DNA from: Microbacterium limosum
Lineage (GTDB): Bacteria; Actinomycetota; Actinomycetes; Actinomycetales; Microbacteriaceae
Length of the DNA stretch: 64,000 bases
Assembly (NCBI RefSeq): GCF_036324365.1
Contig: NZ_CP137080.1
Location: 434,001-498,000 of the forward strand
Reading direction: 5' to 3'
A model generated the notes under the pieces. That model was not told the DNA's origin. It saw only the letters and a list, made by a program, of their open reading frames with translations, and did not search any database. Positions within the stretch are counted from its first letter, which is position 1, and every line of letters begins with the position of its first letter. Below, piece after piece: positions 45,193-54,520 of this stretch. Position numbers and translations under genes: made by a program.

Positions 45193-46860
45193 ATGACATC
45201 CGACCCGCTGCGGCCGTCGGATCACGCCGACGGCACCGACGTCGAACAGCCCCGGCTCGGGCTCTCCGGCTGGGTGCGGTGGGGGTGGCGGCAGCTGACG
45301 AGCATGCGCACCGCCCTGCTGCTCCTGCTGCTGCTCGCGATCGCGGCGATCCCCGGATCCCTCGTGCCGCAGCGCAGCGCCGACCCCAACGGCGTGACGC
45401 AGTACTTCCGCGACCACCCCGAGCTCGCGCCCGTGCTCGACGGTATCCAGATGTTCGACGTCTACACGTCGGCGTGGTTCTCGGCCATCTACCTGCTGCT
45501 GTTCATCTCGCTCATCGGCTGCGTCATCCCCCGCACGCAGCACCACGCGAAGGCCCTGCGCTCCCGCCCGCCCCGCACGCCCGTGCGCCTGTCGCGGCTC
45601 GCCGACCACGAGGAACACCGCGTGCCGGTGCCCGCGGGCACCGATCCGGAGGCCGCGGCATCCCGCGCCATCGACGACGCCACGGCCCAGCTTCGCCGCG
45701 GCGGGTACCGCGTCGAGCGCTATGACGACCGCGGCACGTGGTCGGTGTCGGCCGAGCGCGGATACCTGCGCGAGACCGGCAACCTCGTCTTCCACGCCTC
45801 GCTCGTCGGCGTGCTCATCGCCGTCGGCTTCGGCGGCGGGTTCGCCTACACCGGTCAGCGGGTCGTCGTGGAGGGCACCACCTTCGTGAACACGCTGGGC
45901 GAGTACTCGTCCTTCAACCCGGGTCGCTTCGTCGACGGCACGAACCTGTCGCCCTACGCCCTCACCCTCGACGAGTTCGAGGTCACCTACGAGGCGCCCG
46001 GCACCACCGCGGCGGGCCAGGCGGGCGACTTCGCCGCCGTCGTCACGACCCGCGTCGCCGGCGAGGATCCCCGCCCGGACGAGGTGCGGGTGAACCATCC
46101 GCTGCGCATCAACGGCGACCAGGTGTACCTGCTGGGCAACGGGTACGCACCGACGATCACGGTGCGCAATGCCGAGGGCGAGGTCGTCTTCAGCGAGTCG
46201 CAGCCGTTCCTGCCGCAGGATGCCAACATGACCTCGCTGGGGATCCTGAAGATCCCCGACGGCATGCCCGAGCAGCTGGGGCTGGTCGGCTTCCTGTATC
46301 CGACGCAGGGCACGCTCGCCTCGGGGGCGTACACCTCGATCTTCCCCGACCTGATCAACCCGGTCATCACCCTCAACGTCTTCGCGGGCGACCTCGGCAT
46401 CGACGACGGCACCCCGCGATCGGTGTACGCGCTCTCCACCGATGGCATGGAGCAGCTCACCGGCGGCGACACGGGCACGGAGTCGATCGAGCTCGCCCCC
46501 GGGCAGACGGCCGACCTGCCCAACGGCTGGGGGACCGTCACGTTCGAGAACCAGGCCGCAGGCGCCGAGGACGACACCGTCAAGCGCTTCGCGTCGTTGC
46601 AGGTGCACCGGGACGTCTCGGCGCCGTGGGTGCTGGCGTTCGCCGTGCTGGCCCTGCTCGGCCTGCTGACGGCCCTGTTCGTGCCGCGCCGGCGCATGTG
46701 GGTGAAGGCGAGGGTGGATGCCGACGGCGCCGCCGGTCCCGAGCTCGTCCTGGAGTACGCCGGTCTGGCCCGAGGCGAGGACCCGGGGCTCGCCGTCGCC
46801 GTCTCGCAGCTGGCGGGTCGGCACCTGCGCGCACGTGCGGGCGCCCCGGCTGACGCATAA
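45193..46860 (+). CDS. resB: Cytochrome c biogenesis protein ResB
   Basis: A 555-residue ResB/Ccs1 subunit of the system II cytochrome c synthase. Helices near LTSMRTALLLLLLLAIAAIP and YTSAWFSAIYLLLFISLIGC are followed by a third at LVFHASLVGVLIAVGFG, a large outer domain and a last helix (PWVLAFAVLALLGLLTAL). With CcsB it delivers haem and ligates it to apocytochromes. I use ATG 45193; a GTG at 45169, inside ccdA, is an alternative that adds eight residues. Confidence 0.92.
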   Translation: MTSDPLRPSDHADGTDVEQPRLGLSGWVRWGWRQLTSMRTALLLLLLLAIAAIPGSLVPQRSADPNGVTQYFRDHPELAPVLDGIQMFDVYTSAWFSAIYLLLFISLIGCVIPRTQHHAKALRSRPPRTPVRLSRLADHEEHRVPVPAGTDPEAAASRAIDDATAQLRRGGYRVERYDDRGTWSVSAERGYLRETGNLVFHASLVGVLIAVGFGGGFAYTGQRVVVEGTTFVNTLGEYSSFNPGRFVDGTNLSPYALTLDEFEVTYEAPGTTAAGQAGDFAAVVTTRVAGEDPRPDEVRVNHPLRINGDQVYLLGNGYAPTITVRNAEGEVVFSESQPFLPQDANMTSLGILKIPDGMPEQLGLVGFLYPTQGTLASGAYTSIFPDLINPVITLNVFAGDLGIDDGTPRSVYALSTDGMEQLTGGDTGTESIELAPGQTADLPNGWGTVTFENQAAGAEDDTVKRFASLQVHRDVSAPWVLAFAVLALLGLLTALFVPRRRMWVKARVDADGAAGPELVLEYAGLARGEDPGLAVAVSQLAGRHLRARAGAPADA

Positions 46861-46870
46861 TCCCGCGACA

Positions 46871-46876
46871 TAGACT
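46871..46876 (+). promoter_or_regulatory. -10 box of ccsB (leaderless)
   Basis: TAGACT ends 7 nt before the ccsB ATG, so ccsB may have its own promoter as well as reading through from resB. Confidence 0.45.
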
Positions 46877-46883
46877 GGAAGAC

Positions 46884-47903
46884 ATGCCCGCCACCGAGTC
46901 CCTCTCGCTCGACGCCGTCTCGATCCTCAGCATCTGGACGGCGATCGCGATCTACGCCCTGGCGTTCGTCGCCTACGCGTTCGACCTCGCCAGGCGCTCC
47001 GCCGACGCCGCGACGGCCAAGGACGCGGCGCGGGTGGCCGAACGCGAGCTCGTGGGGGCGTCGGTCGGCGGCTCTTCGGCGCGCCCCGCGGCATCCGGCG
47101 CCTCGGCTTCGGGGCCGATCCGTCGCCCCCGGCAGGTCTGGGCGCGCATCGGCACGTCGCTGACCGTGCTGGCCTTCCTCTTCCACCTCGTCGCCACGGT
47201 GCTGCGCGGCATCGAGGCGGAGCGCGTGCCCTGGTCGAACATGTACGAGTTCGCGATGACGGGCACGCTCCTCATCGTGGCGGTGTATCTCGGGGTGCTC
47301 TTCCGCTACGACCTGCGCTTCCTCGGCACGTTCGTCACGGGGCTCATCGTCGTGCTGCTCGCGGGGGTCATGCTCGGCGGCCTCTACGTCGAGGTCGTGC
47401 CGCTCATGGACCCGCTGAAGTCGGTGTGGCTCGTCATCCACGTCTTCGTCGCCTCGCTCGCGACGGCCTTCTTCGCCCTCGCCTTCGCGCTCAGCGTGCT
47501 GCAGCTCATGCAGGCGCGTCGCGAGGCGAACGCCGTCGCCGACGCCGAGGCGGGCCGCGACCGCATGCGCTTCCTCCGCACGCTGCCCACCGCCGAGAGC
47601 CTCGAGAGCCTCGCGTACCGCTTCGCGATCATCGGCTTCATCTTCTGGACCTTCACCCTCATCGCGGGCTCGATCTGGGCGCAGGACGCGTGGGGCCGCT
47701 ACTGGGGCTTCGACACCAAGGAAGTGTGGACCTTCGTCATCTGGGTGCTCTACGCCGGCTACATCCACGCGCGGGCGACCCGCGGGTGGCGCGGCAACCG
47801 TTCGGCGTGGCTGTCGATCATCGGCTTCGCGGCCGTGATGTTCAACTTCACCGTCGTGAACATCTTCTTCAAGGGTCTGCACTCGTACTCCGGCCTCAAC
47901 TGA
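46884..47903 (+). CDS. ccsB: c-type cytochrome biogenesis protein CcsB
   Basis: A 339-residue CcmC/CcsA-family haem exporter-ligase subunit with about eight helices. The tryptophan-rich signature is WAQDAWGRYWGFDTKEVWTF, and conserved His residues flank it (VIHVFVAS upstream, YIHARATRG downstream). It partners ResB. An Ala/Gly/Ser-rich linker lies between helices 1 and 2. The gene closes the cytochrome c maturation block. Confidence 0.95.
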   Translation: MPATESLSLDAVSILSIWTAIAIYALAFVAYAFDLARRSADAATAKDAARVAERELVGASVGGSSARPAASGASASGPIRRPRQVWARIGTSLTVLAFLFHLVATVLRGIEAERVPWSNMYEFAMTGTLLIVAVYLGVLFRYDLRFLGTFVTGLIVVLLAGVMLGGLYVEVVPLMDPLKSVWLVIHVFVASLATAFFALAFALSVLQLMQARREANAVADAEAGRDRMRFLRTLPTAESLESLAYRFAIIGFIFWTFTLIAGSIWAQDAWGRYWGFDTKEVWTFVIWVLYAGYIHARATRGWRGNRSAWLSIIGFAAVMFNFTVVNIFFKGLHSYSGLN

Positions 47904-47939
47904 GCCGCAGCACCCGCCCTCCGGGGCGCCCGGGCGGGA

Positions 47940-49940
47940 TCAGGCGGATGCCGCGAGCGCCGCGCGTGCGGAGGTCGTGCGTCGCCGGGCCACCGCCAGG
48001 GTCGTCGCGACGAGCGCGAGCAGCGACCAGATGAGCAGCGCCGCGACCCCCGCGCCCACACCCTCGATGCCCGCGAGGGCGCCGAGCATCGCGTGGTAGG
48101 CGGGTGAGGTGGGCATGAGCCCCGCGACCGTGGCGAGCACGCCCGGCACGGTCGAGACGACGCCGGTGGCCATCGCGAGCACGCCCACGATCGCGGCGAT
48201 CCACCGGCCGGCGCCGCCGAAGACCGCGACGAGCGCCTGGTTGACGGCAGCGAACGCCACGCCGGCGAGCACGGCGACGCCGGCGAAGCCGAACCATTCG
48301 CCCCACGTGTACGTGGCTGCCAGCTGCACGACCGCGGCGACGAGAACGCCCTGCACGGCGCCGATGAGGGCGGCGGGGGCGAACGAGCGCAGCGCGAGCA
48401 CCGCCGACGGCCTCCGGGCAGTCAGGGCCCGCGTTGTCAGCGCGCCGAGCGCCACGAAGGTAGCCAGGGCGCCGAACCACAGCACGAGCATCGACAGCAG
48501 CGGGATCGCCGACGCCCCGAACAGCGAGGTGCCCACCCCGTCGGCCGCGACGGGATCGCTCACGACCTCGGCGAGATTCTGCGCCTCGGTGTCGGTGTAG
48601 GAGGGCAGCGACGAGGATGCCTCGGCGAGGCCGTCCGCGAGCTCCCGCGAGCCCCCGGCGAGCTCGCCCAGGCCGGTCGCGAGCTCCTCGGTGCCCGTCT
48701 GCAGCTCGGCGAGCCCGCCCGCGAGCTGGTTCGCGCCGGACTGCAGCTGCGCCGCGCCGGAGGCCGACTGGTCGACGCCGCCCGCGAGCTGGTCGAGCCC
48801 GCCGGCGATCTGACCGACGCCCGAGCCGAGCTGGCGGAACTGGCCCGCGATCTGCGACGTCGCGCCGGCATCGAACTGCTCGAGCCCGATGCGCGTCGAC
48901 GACGCGCCGGTGGCGACGGCTCCGACGGCCTGAGAGGCGATCTCCGTCTGCTGCGCGGCCTGCGCGAGCTCGGCGCAGAAGTCGGGGTCGTCGACGGGGT
49001 TCTCGCAGCGAGCCACGAGGCCCGTCACGGTCGTGGCGGCGCCGCCGGCAGCCTGGGCGGCACCGAGGGCGCCCTGCTCCAGCTCGGTCGTGCCGTCGAT
49101 CAGCTGCTGCGGCACGAGGCCCTGAGCTTCCAGCTGGGCGGCGCCGGCGTTCGCGCCGTCAGCGATCTGCCGCGCGCCGTCGCCCGCCCCGCGGGTCTCG
49201 TCCGCGATCGTGCGGAGACCGCCCGCGAGCGAGCCCGCCCCCGAGGCGAGGCCGGATGCCCCCTCGCCGAGCTGCGCGACGCCGCCCGGCAGCTCCGCAG
49301 CGCCCGCCGCAGCCTCCTCCGTGCCCGTCGCGAGCTGCGATGCGCCGAGGGCGGCCTCGCCGAGCTGGTCTCCGATCGTCGTGAAGCCGAGGAAGACGTT
49401 CTCGAGCGTGAGGGACGACAGCTGCTCGCCGAGCACGGCGGCGGCGGTCTGCGTGATCTGCGCCGTGATGGCGTCGTCGACGATGAGGGCATCGGGCGGG
49501 GTGGAGACCTCGATCACGGCGCGCTGGGCCGTGACGCTCGCGGCATCCGCCCCCGTCGCCGCGAGGGACTGCCCCGACGAGGTCGCCGCGGCGGAGAAGT
49601 TCGCGGGGATCGTCACGACCGCCTGGTAGGCGCCGTCCTCGAGGCCCTCGGCGGCGTCGTCGGCGTTGGAGAGCACCCACGTCAGGTTCGACTCGACGTC
49701 GTCGGAGCCCTCGACCAGTCCCGCCGAGAGCTGGCGGCCGAGGGGCGTGAACTGCCCGTCGATCTCGACCGCCTCGTCCTCGTTCACGATCGCCGCGGTC
49801 ATGGCGTCGAGCCGCTCGGTGGGATTGTACAGGGCCGAGACGAGGATGCCGCCGAGCACCGCCGGCAGCAGGAGGACCCCCAGCACGGTCAGCCACGTGA
49901 CGGGCTTGCGAGAACGCGCGCGTTCGATGGGCAGGGTCAT
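47940..49940 (-). CDS. YhgE/Pip-domain membrane protein (ABC-2-like exporter)
   Basis: A 666-residue protein: one N-terminal helix (WLTVLGVLLLPAVLGGILVS) with the YNPTERLDAM motif of YhgE/Pip proteins, a long extracellular part with tandem heptad-like turns (LASGAGSLAGGL, LAGGVDQSASG, LATGLGELAGG), and five C-terminal helices of ABC-2-type topology. The family includes phage infection protein and type VII-linked exporters such as EsaA. ATG 49940 overlaps the stop of the upstream MMPL gene by 4 nt, so the two work together. Confidence 0.9.
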   Translation of the reverse strand: MTLPIERARSRKPVTWLTVLGVLLLPAVLGGILVSALYNPTERLDAMTAAIVNEDEAVEIDGQFTPLGRQLSAGLVEGSDDVESNLTWVLSNADDAAEGLEDGAYQAVVTIPANFSAAATSSGQSLAATGADAASVTAQRAVIEVSTPPDALIVDDAITAQITQTAAAVLGEQLSSLTLENVFLGFTTIGDQLGEAALGASQLATGTEEAAAGAAELPGGVAQLGEGASGLASGAGSLAGGLRTIADETRGAGDGARQIADGANAGAAQLEAQGLVPQQLIDGTTELEQGALGAAQAAGGAATTVTGLVARCENPVDDPDFCAELAQAAQQTEIASQAVGAVATGASSTRIGLEQFDAGATSQIAGQFRQLGSGVGQIAGGLDQLAGGVDQSASGAAQLQSGANQLAGGLAELQTGTEELATGLGELAGGSRELADGLAEASSSLPSYTDTEAQNLAEVVSDPVAADGVGTSLFGASAIPLLSMLVLWFGALATFVALGALTTRALTARRPSAVLALRSFAPAALIGAVQGVLVAAVVQLAATYTWGEWFGFAGVAVLAGVAFAAVNQALVAVFGGAGRWIAAIVGVLAMATGVVSTVPGVLATVAGLMPTSPAYHAMLGALAGIEGVGAGVAALLIWSLLALVATTLAVARRRTTSARAALAASA

Positions 49941-52735
49941 GCGATCACCTCGGTGGAGGTCGTGGGGAAGGGGGATGCGGGAGCCGCGGCGGCGGGAGGG
50001 GCCGCGGAGGGTGGGTCGGCCGCGAGGGTCAGCCCGGCCACGTCCCTGCGTCGAGCGTCGCTCAGGAGGGCGAGCGCGGGCGCCTCGCGCCGGGCCGACG
50101 CGACGAGCGTCACATCGCCCGCGTCGCGCAGCAGCGCCGCCGCCTGGTCGCGCAGGCCCGGTTCGAAGAGGGCGTCGAGCCCGTCGACGACGACCGTGCG
50201 CGGCGAGCCCGCGAGGGCGGCGCGCAGCTCGGCGAGCGGGGCGTCGGAGCCGCCCAGCAGGGCCACTCCCACGTGGGCGCGCACCCACGCCGCCCGGCCG
50301 GGCAGCAGGTGGCCGCCGACCTTCAGCAGGCCCTCGCTCGGGGGGATGCGCCCCGCGAGCGTGAGCAGGAAGACACGGCATGCCGCGGCATCCGCCCCCG
50401 ACACCAGCAGGGTGCCCGCCGGCTCGACGCGGAAGGTCGCACCCGAGAAGACGGTTCGCTCGTCGTCACGCACCGCGACGCCCTCGCCCACGACGGCGGC
50501 GGTGGAGCCGGGCTCGGGCCAGTCGGCGAGCTCGAGCTCGCGGCGCACGGCGTCGCCCTCGACATCGAGCACGGGCAGGGTGCGCTCGAGCCACCGCGGC
50601 ATCCACCACGCCTTGTCTCCGAGCAGCGCCATGAGGGCGGGGATGAGGGTCATGCGCACGAGGAAGGCGTCGACGGCGATGCCGACCGCGAGTCCCAGGG
50701 CGATGGGTTTGATGGAGGAGTCGCCCTCGGGCACGAACGCGGCGAACACGCCGAACATGATGAGCGCGGCCGCCGTGACGACGCGGGCCGACGCCGTGAA
50801 GCCCGACCGGACGGCGTCGACGGCGATCCGGCGCGCCGTGCGGCCGTCGCGGCGGGCGTGGACGAAGTCCTCGCGCATGCGCGTGACGAGGAACACCTGG
50901 TAGTCCATCGCGAGCCCGAAGAGCACGCCCATCAGCACGATCGGCATGAAGCTGATCACGGGGCCCACGCGGGCGACGTGCAGGAGGTCGGCGAACCAGC
51001 CCCACTCGAACACCGCCGCGACGACGCCGAACGCGGCGGCGACCGAGAGGAGGTAGCCGAGGGCCGCGGTCAGCGGCACCGCGATCGAGCGGAAGACGAT
51101 CATCAGCAGCAGGAAGGACAGGCCCACGACGAAGACGCCGAAGGGGATCAGCGCCTCGCCGAGCCTGTCGGAGATGTCGATGCCCACGGCAGTGAACCCT
51201 GTGACGACGAGGTCGATGCCGTACTCGTCCGAGATGCGCTCCGCCTCGGCGCGGAGGTCGCGCACCAGCTGGGCGGTCTCGGGCGAATCCGGCGCGGTCT
51301 CGGGGATGATCTGGATGATGCCGGTGTCGGCCGTCTCGTTCGGGGTCGCCAGGGCGATCTCCTCGACGCCCGGCACGCGCTCGATCTCGGCGGCGAGGTC
51401 CTCCATGAGCCCGAGCGGGTCGGTCGAGGTCACGATCGTGCCGGTCATCACGAGGGGGCCGTTGAACCCGGGGCCGAACTCCTCGGCCGTCAGGTCGTAG
51501 TTGACGCGCGCCTGCGAGGACTCCGGCAGCACACCGGCGTTGGGGAGGGCGAGCGCGAGACTCCCCGACGGGATCGCGACGACCCCGAGACCGATGACGA
51601 CGGCGAGCGTCGTCACGAGCGGATGCCGTGTCACCGTGCGCACCCAGCGGTTCTCGCGCGGGGCGGATGCCGGGGCCGCCCGACCGCCCCCCGCCTTCGG
51701 GGCCTGCGGCATCCGCCCGCGCACGCGGGAGCCTATGAAGCCCAGCATCGCGGGGGTGAGGGTTATCGCGACGGCGACGGCGATCGCGACGGCCACGGCG
51801 GCGGCGATTCCCATCGTGGTGAGGAACGGGATGTTCGCGAACGAGAGCCCGACGAGCGCGATCAGGACGGTGATGCCGGCGAAGACGACCGCGGAGCCCG
51901 CCGTCCCGGTGGCGCGGGCGACCGACTCCTCGGGATCGACGCCGGCCCGCACCTGGTCCTGGTGGCGCGCGACGATGAACAGGGCGTAGTCGATGCCGAC
52001 CGCGAGCCCGAGCATGAGGGCCAGCAACGGTGTCGTGGAGGAGATCGGGGCGAACACCGTCGCGAAGAAGATGAGGGCCATCGACAGCGCGACGCCGATG
52101 AGCGCCGTCAGGAGCGGCAGGCCCGCCACGACGAAAGAGCGGAACGTCACGATCAGCACGAGCAGGGCGATGATGAGGCCCACGACCTCGGTGATCGTCA
52201 CGCCCGGCACCGACGTCGAGAACAGGTCGCCTCCGAGGGCCGCCTGCGATCCTTCGGGCAGGGCGTCCTCCAGCACGGCCACCTCGTCCTCGAGGGCCGT
52301 CTTGGCGGCCGCGGGCACGTCGGTCGCCTGTCCGTCGAACTGCAGCCGCACGATCGCCGCGGAGGCATCCTCCGTGACGAGCCCCGAGACCATCTCGTCG
52401 AACGGGTCCGTGACGGCGAGTACTCCGTCGATGTCCTCGAGTGCCGCGATGGCATCGGCGATGGCGCCCGAGTAGGGCTCCTCGTCGACCCGGTCGCCCT
52501 CGGCGGCGACGACGATGAACTGCGCGCTCGTGCCGGAGGCCTGGGGGAAGGTGCGGCTCAGCTGCTCGAGGCCCTCCTGCGCCTCCGTGCCGGGGATCGA
52601 GAAGGAGTTGTCGGTGCCCTGCCCCAACAGCACCGCGCCGCCGCCCGCGAGCCCCACGACGAGCAGCCAGCCGATGAGCACGCGCCACGCGTGGCGGAAG
52701 GACCAGCGGCCGAGCGAATAGAGGAGAGTGGACAC
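49937..52735 (-). CDS. MMPL-family RND transporter with fused degenerate ABC-like domain
   Basis: A 932-residue protein. Residues 1 to about 730 are a full MMPL exporter: 12 helices and two outer domains, with GIDYALFIVARHQDQ and GLAMDYQVFLVTRMREDF as the proton-relay helices. Residues about 745-905 resemble an ABC ATPase (AVRDDERTVFSGATFRVEPA, then a Walker-B-like RTVVVDGLDALF). The P-loop position reads SGADAAACR, without the Gly-Lys-Ser/Thr, and no LSGGQ motif is visible. The GTG start follows ACAGGAGGCTCC. Probably exports lipids or drugs; controlled by the divergent TetR. Confidence 0.9.
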   Translation of the reverse strand: MSTLLYSLGRWSFRHAWRVLIGWLLVVGLAGGGAVLLGQGTDNSFSIPGTEAQEGLEQLSRTFPQASGTSAQFIVVAAEGDRVDEEPYSGAIADAIAALEDIDGVLAVTDPFDEMVSGLVTEDASAAIVRLQFDGQATDVPAAAKTALEDEVAVLEDALPEGSQAALGGDLFSTSVPGVTITEVVGLIIALLVLIVTFRSFVVAGLPLLTALIGVALSMALIFFATVFAPISSTTPLLALMLGLAVGIDYALFIVARHQDQVRAGVDPEESVARATGTAGSAVVFAGITVLIALVGLSFANIPFLTTMGIAAAVAVAIAVAVAITLTPAMLGFIGSRVRGRMPQAPKAGGGRAAPASAPRENRWVRTVTRHPLVTTLAVVIGLGVVAIPSGSLALALPNAGVLPESSQARVNYDLTAEEFGPGFNGPLVMTGTIVTSTDPLGLMEDLAAEIERVPGVEEIALATPNETADTGIIQIIPETAPDSPETAQLVRDLRAEAERISDEYGIDLVVTGFTAVGIDISDRLGEALIPFGVFVVGLSFLLLMIVFRSIAVPLTAALGYLLSVAAAFGVVAAVFEWGWFADLLHVARVGPVISFMPIVLMGVLFGLAMDYQVFLVTRMREDFVHARRDGRTARRIAVDAVRSGFTASARVVTAAALIMFGVFAAFVPEGDSSIKPIALGLAVGIAVDAFLVRMTLIPALMALLGDKAWWMPRWLERTLPVLDVEGDAVRRELELADWPEPGSTAAVVGEGVAVRDDERTVFSGATFRVEPAGTLLVSGADAAACRVFLLTLAGRIPPSEGLLKVGGHLLPGRAAWVRAHVGVALLGGSDAPLAELRAALAGSPRTVVVDGLDALFEPGLRDQAAALLRDAGDVTLVASARREAPALALLSDARRRDVAGLTLAADPPSAAPPAAAAPASPFPTTSTEVIA

Positions 52736-52767
52736 GGAGCCTCCTGTGAGACGGATGCATCGAGGAC

Positions 52768-52783
52768 GATACGGCGCTGTATC
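52768..52783. promoter_or_regulatory. TetR operator 1
   Basis: Inverted half-sites GATAC-N6-GTATC in the divergent region between the MMPL and TetR genes; same pattern and spacing as the adjacent site at 52785. Confidence 0.65.
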
Positions 52784-52784
52784 C

Positions 52785-52800
52785 GATACACAGGTGTATC
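52785..52800. promoter_or_regulatory. TetR operator 2
   Basis: GATAC-N6-GTATC again, here inside the 18-bp perfect inverted repeat CGATACAC-AG-GTGTATCG (52784-52801). Centres of the two sites are 17 bp apart, so two dimers could bind side by side and shut off both divergent genes. Confidence 0.75.
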
Positions 52801-52853
52801 GTATGGGTCGGTCGCCCCGCAAGGCTGGGCGCGCGGTGTGAATCGAGGGAACG

Positions 52854-53498
52854 ATGAGCGACGAGACGGTGGCCCCGACGCGGCGGCGCGAGAACACGCG
52901 CCAGCGCCTGCTGGATGCCGCGGCGCAGGTGTTCGCCGAGGTGGGGCTGGACGCGGCATCCGTCGAGGCGGTGTGCGAGCGCGCGGGGTTCACTCGCGGC
53001 GCCTTCTACTCCAACTTCGACTCCAAGGAGGAGATGTTCCTCGAGCTCGCCGGCCGTGTGGCCGACGAGCGCGTGCTCGCCGTGCGGGCGCGGGTGGCCG
53101 AGCTCGAGTCCCAGGGTGCGTTCCCCTCCGCCGCGACCGACGCGCTGGCGATCGTGCAGCGCGTCATCGACATGTCGGCCGAGGACCGGCTGGGCGTCCT
53201 GCTCATGAGCGAGATCCGCATCCACGCGCTGCGCTCGCCGGCGCTCGCCGAGGCGTACCTCACGCAGGAGGAGCAGATGCGCGAGAGCGTCGCGCAGATC
53301 ATCGACGACATCGCGCGCGCGGGACAGATCAGTTTCCGGGTGCCCGCGCGGGAGGCGGCGGACCTCATGCTCATGGTGTGGGAATCTGCCTCCGTGCGGG
53401 CCGTGATGTCGGGCGAGGGTCAGGCGGGCGCGGTCCGGCGCACGAGCGAGAAGCTCGCGGCCGTGGCCCGGCTGATCATCGAGCCGCGCGAGCCGTGA
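52854..53498 (+). CDS. TetR-family transcriptional regulator
   Basis: A 214-residue repressor with the TetR N-terminal HTH (RLLDAAAQVFAEVGLDAASV, later GFTRGAFYSNFDSKEEMF) and an all-helical ligand domain. It diverges from the MMPL-Pip operon with 118 bp between start codons and two GATAC-N6-GTATC operators in that gap, so it probably represses the exporter and itself. Its end overlaps menC, which converges, by 23 nt. Confidence 0.93.
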   Translation: MSDETVAPTRRRENTRQRLLDAAAQVFAEVGLDAASVEAVCERAGFTRGAFYSNFDSKEEMFLELAGRVADERVLAVRARVAELESQGAFPSAATDALAIVQRVIDMSAEDRLGVLLMSEIRIHALRSPALAEAYLTQEEQMRESVAQIIDDIARAGQISFRVPAREAADLMLMVWESASVRAVMSGEGQAGAVRRTSEKLAAVARLIIEPREP

Positions 53499-54501
53499 GC
53501 ACCTCGTAGCACCGCTCCAGGCGCGCGATCCACCACGCGCGGCGGTCGGCGGCCACGGCATACGCGTCGAGCAGAGCGGGATCGGGCACGACCCGGCGCA
53601 CGGGGATCGAGCCGCCGACGGGGCGCAGGGGCTCGGCGGTGACGTCTGCGGCGAGCAGCGCCGCGGTGCCGAGGCCGCAGTCGTAGTCGAGCGTCGGCAG
53701 GGCCGCGGCGAGGGCCGCGCCCATCGCGAGCCCGACGGAGGAGTCGAGGGCGCTCGAGACAACGGCCGGCAGGCCCGCGGCGGCGACGATGGCAGCCGCG
53801 CGACGCGGTCCGCCGAGCGGCTGCGCCTTGATCACGAGCAGGTCGGCCGCGCCGGCGCGGGCGACCGCGAGGGGGTCGTCGGCCTTGCGCACCGATTCGT
53901 CGGCCGCGACGGGGATGCCGAGGTACCGGATGCGCCGGCGCAGCTCCGCGAGCTCGTCGAGTCCGGCGCAGGGCTGCTCCACGTACTCGAGGTCGAACTC
54001 CGCGAGGGCGTGGACGGCGTGCTCGGCCTCGTCGAGGTTCCAGGCTCCGTTCGCGTCGAGGCGGATCCGGCCCTCCGGCCCCATGATCTCGCGCACGGCC
54101 CGCACGCGCGCGACGTCGTCGGCCAGGCGCTGGCCGGGCTCGGCGACCTTCACCTTCGCCGTCCGGCAGCCCTCGAAACGCTCCAGCACCCCCGCGGCGG
54201 CGTCCGCCGCGACGGCCGGCACGGTCGCGTTGACGGGGATCGAGTCGCGCAGGGGCTCGGGCGCCGGGTGCCACCCGAAGTCGATCGCGGCCTCGAGCCA
54301 CGCGGATGCCTCGGCATCCCCGTACTCGGGGAAGGGCGAGAACTCGGTCGCCCCCTCGGGGCCCTCCAGGATCATCACCTCCCGCACGTCGATCCCGCGG
54401 AAGTGCGTGCGCATCGGCAGGGCGACCACCTGCGCGCGCTCGCGCAGCTCGGACAGGGGGGGCGGGGGAGGGGTGTCGCCAGTCACGCCTCCATCCTGCA
54501 C
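53476..54501 (-). CDS. menC: o-Succinylbenzoate synthase
   Basis: A 341-residue enolase-superfamily enzyme that dehydrates SHCHC to o-succinylbenzoate in menaquinone synthesis. The barrel contains the catalytic Lys pair (TAKVKVAE), metal ligands Asp (RLDANGAWN), Glu (EQPCAG) and Asp (ADESVRKADD), and the far-side Lys (VIKAQPLGG). Start choices are GTG 54501 or GTG 54486; the first is given. It diverges from the LLM gene by only 19 bp. Confidence 0.92.
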   Translation of the reverse strand: MQDGGVTGDTPPPPPLSELRERAQVVALPMRTHFRGIDVREVMILEGPEGATEFSPFPEYGDAEASAWLEAAIDFGWHPAPEPLRDSIPVNATVPAVAADAAAGVLERFEGCRTAKVKVAEPGQRLADDVARVRAVREIMGPEGRIRLDANGAWNLDEAEHAVHALAEFDLEYVEQPCAGLDELAELRRRIRYLGIPVAADESVRKADDPLAVARAGAADLLVIKAQPLGGPRRAAAIVAAAGLPAVVSSALDSSVGLAMGAALAAALPTLDYDCGLGTAALLAADVTAEPLRPVGGSIPVRRVVPDPALLDAYAVAADRRAWWIARLERCYEVLTARAAR

Positions 54502-54508
54502 CCGGCTC

Positions 54509-54514
54509 TAGGCT
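54509..54514 (+). promoter_or_regulatory. -10 box of the LLM gene (leaderless)
   Basis: TAGGCT ends 6 nt before the ATG at 54521, in the very short menC-LLM divergent gap. Confidence 0.5.
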
Positions 54515-54520
54515 GGCCGC

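Noticed and set aside
48560..49340. Repetitive Leu-Ala-Gly and Ser-Gly codon patterns suggesting a tandem DNA repeat
   Set aside because: The repetition is at protein level (heptad turns typical of YhgE/Pip proteins); the DNA copies vary and do not form a true tandem array.
50273..53762. Very long open frames (over 1000 codons) opposite and in other phases of the MMPL gene
   Set aside because: They read as Arg/Gly/His/Asp-rich low-complexity translations, the usual shadow of GC-rich codons, and show no domain. The MMPL frame has clear membrane helices and motifs.
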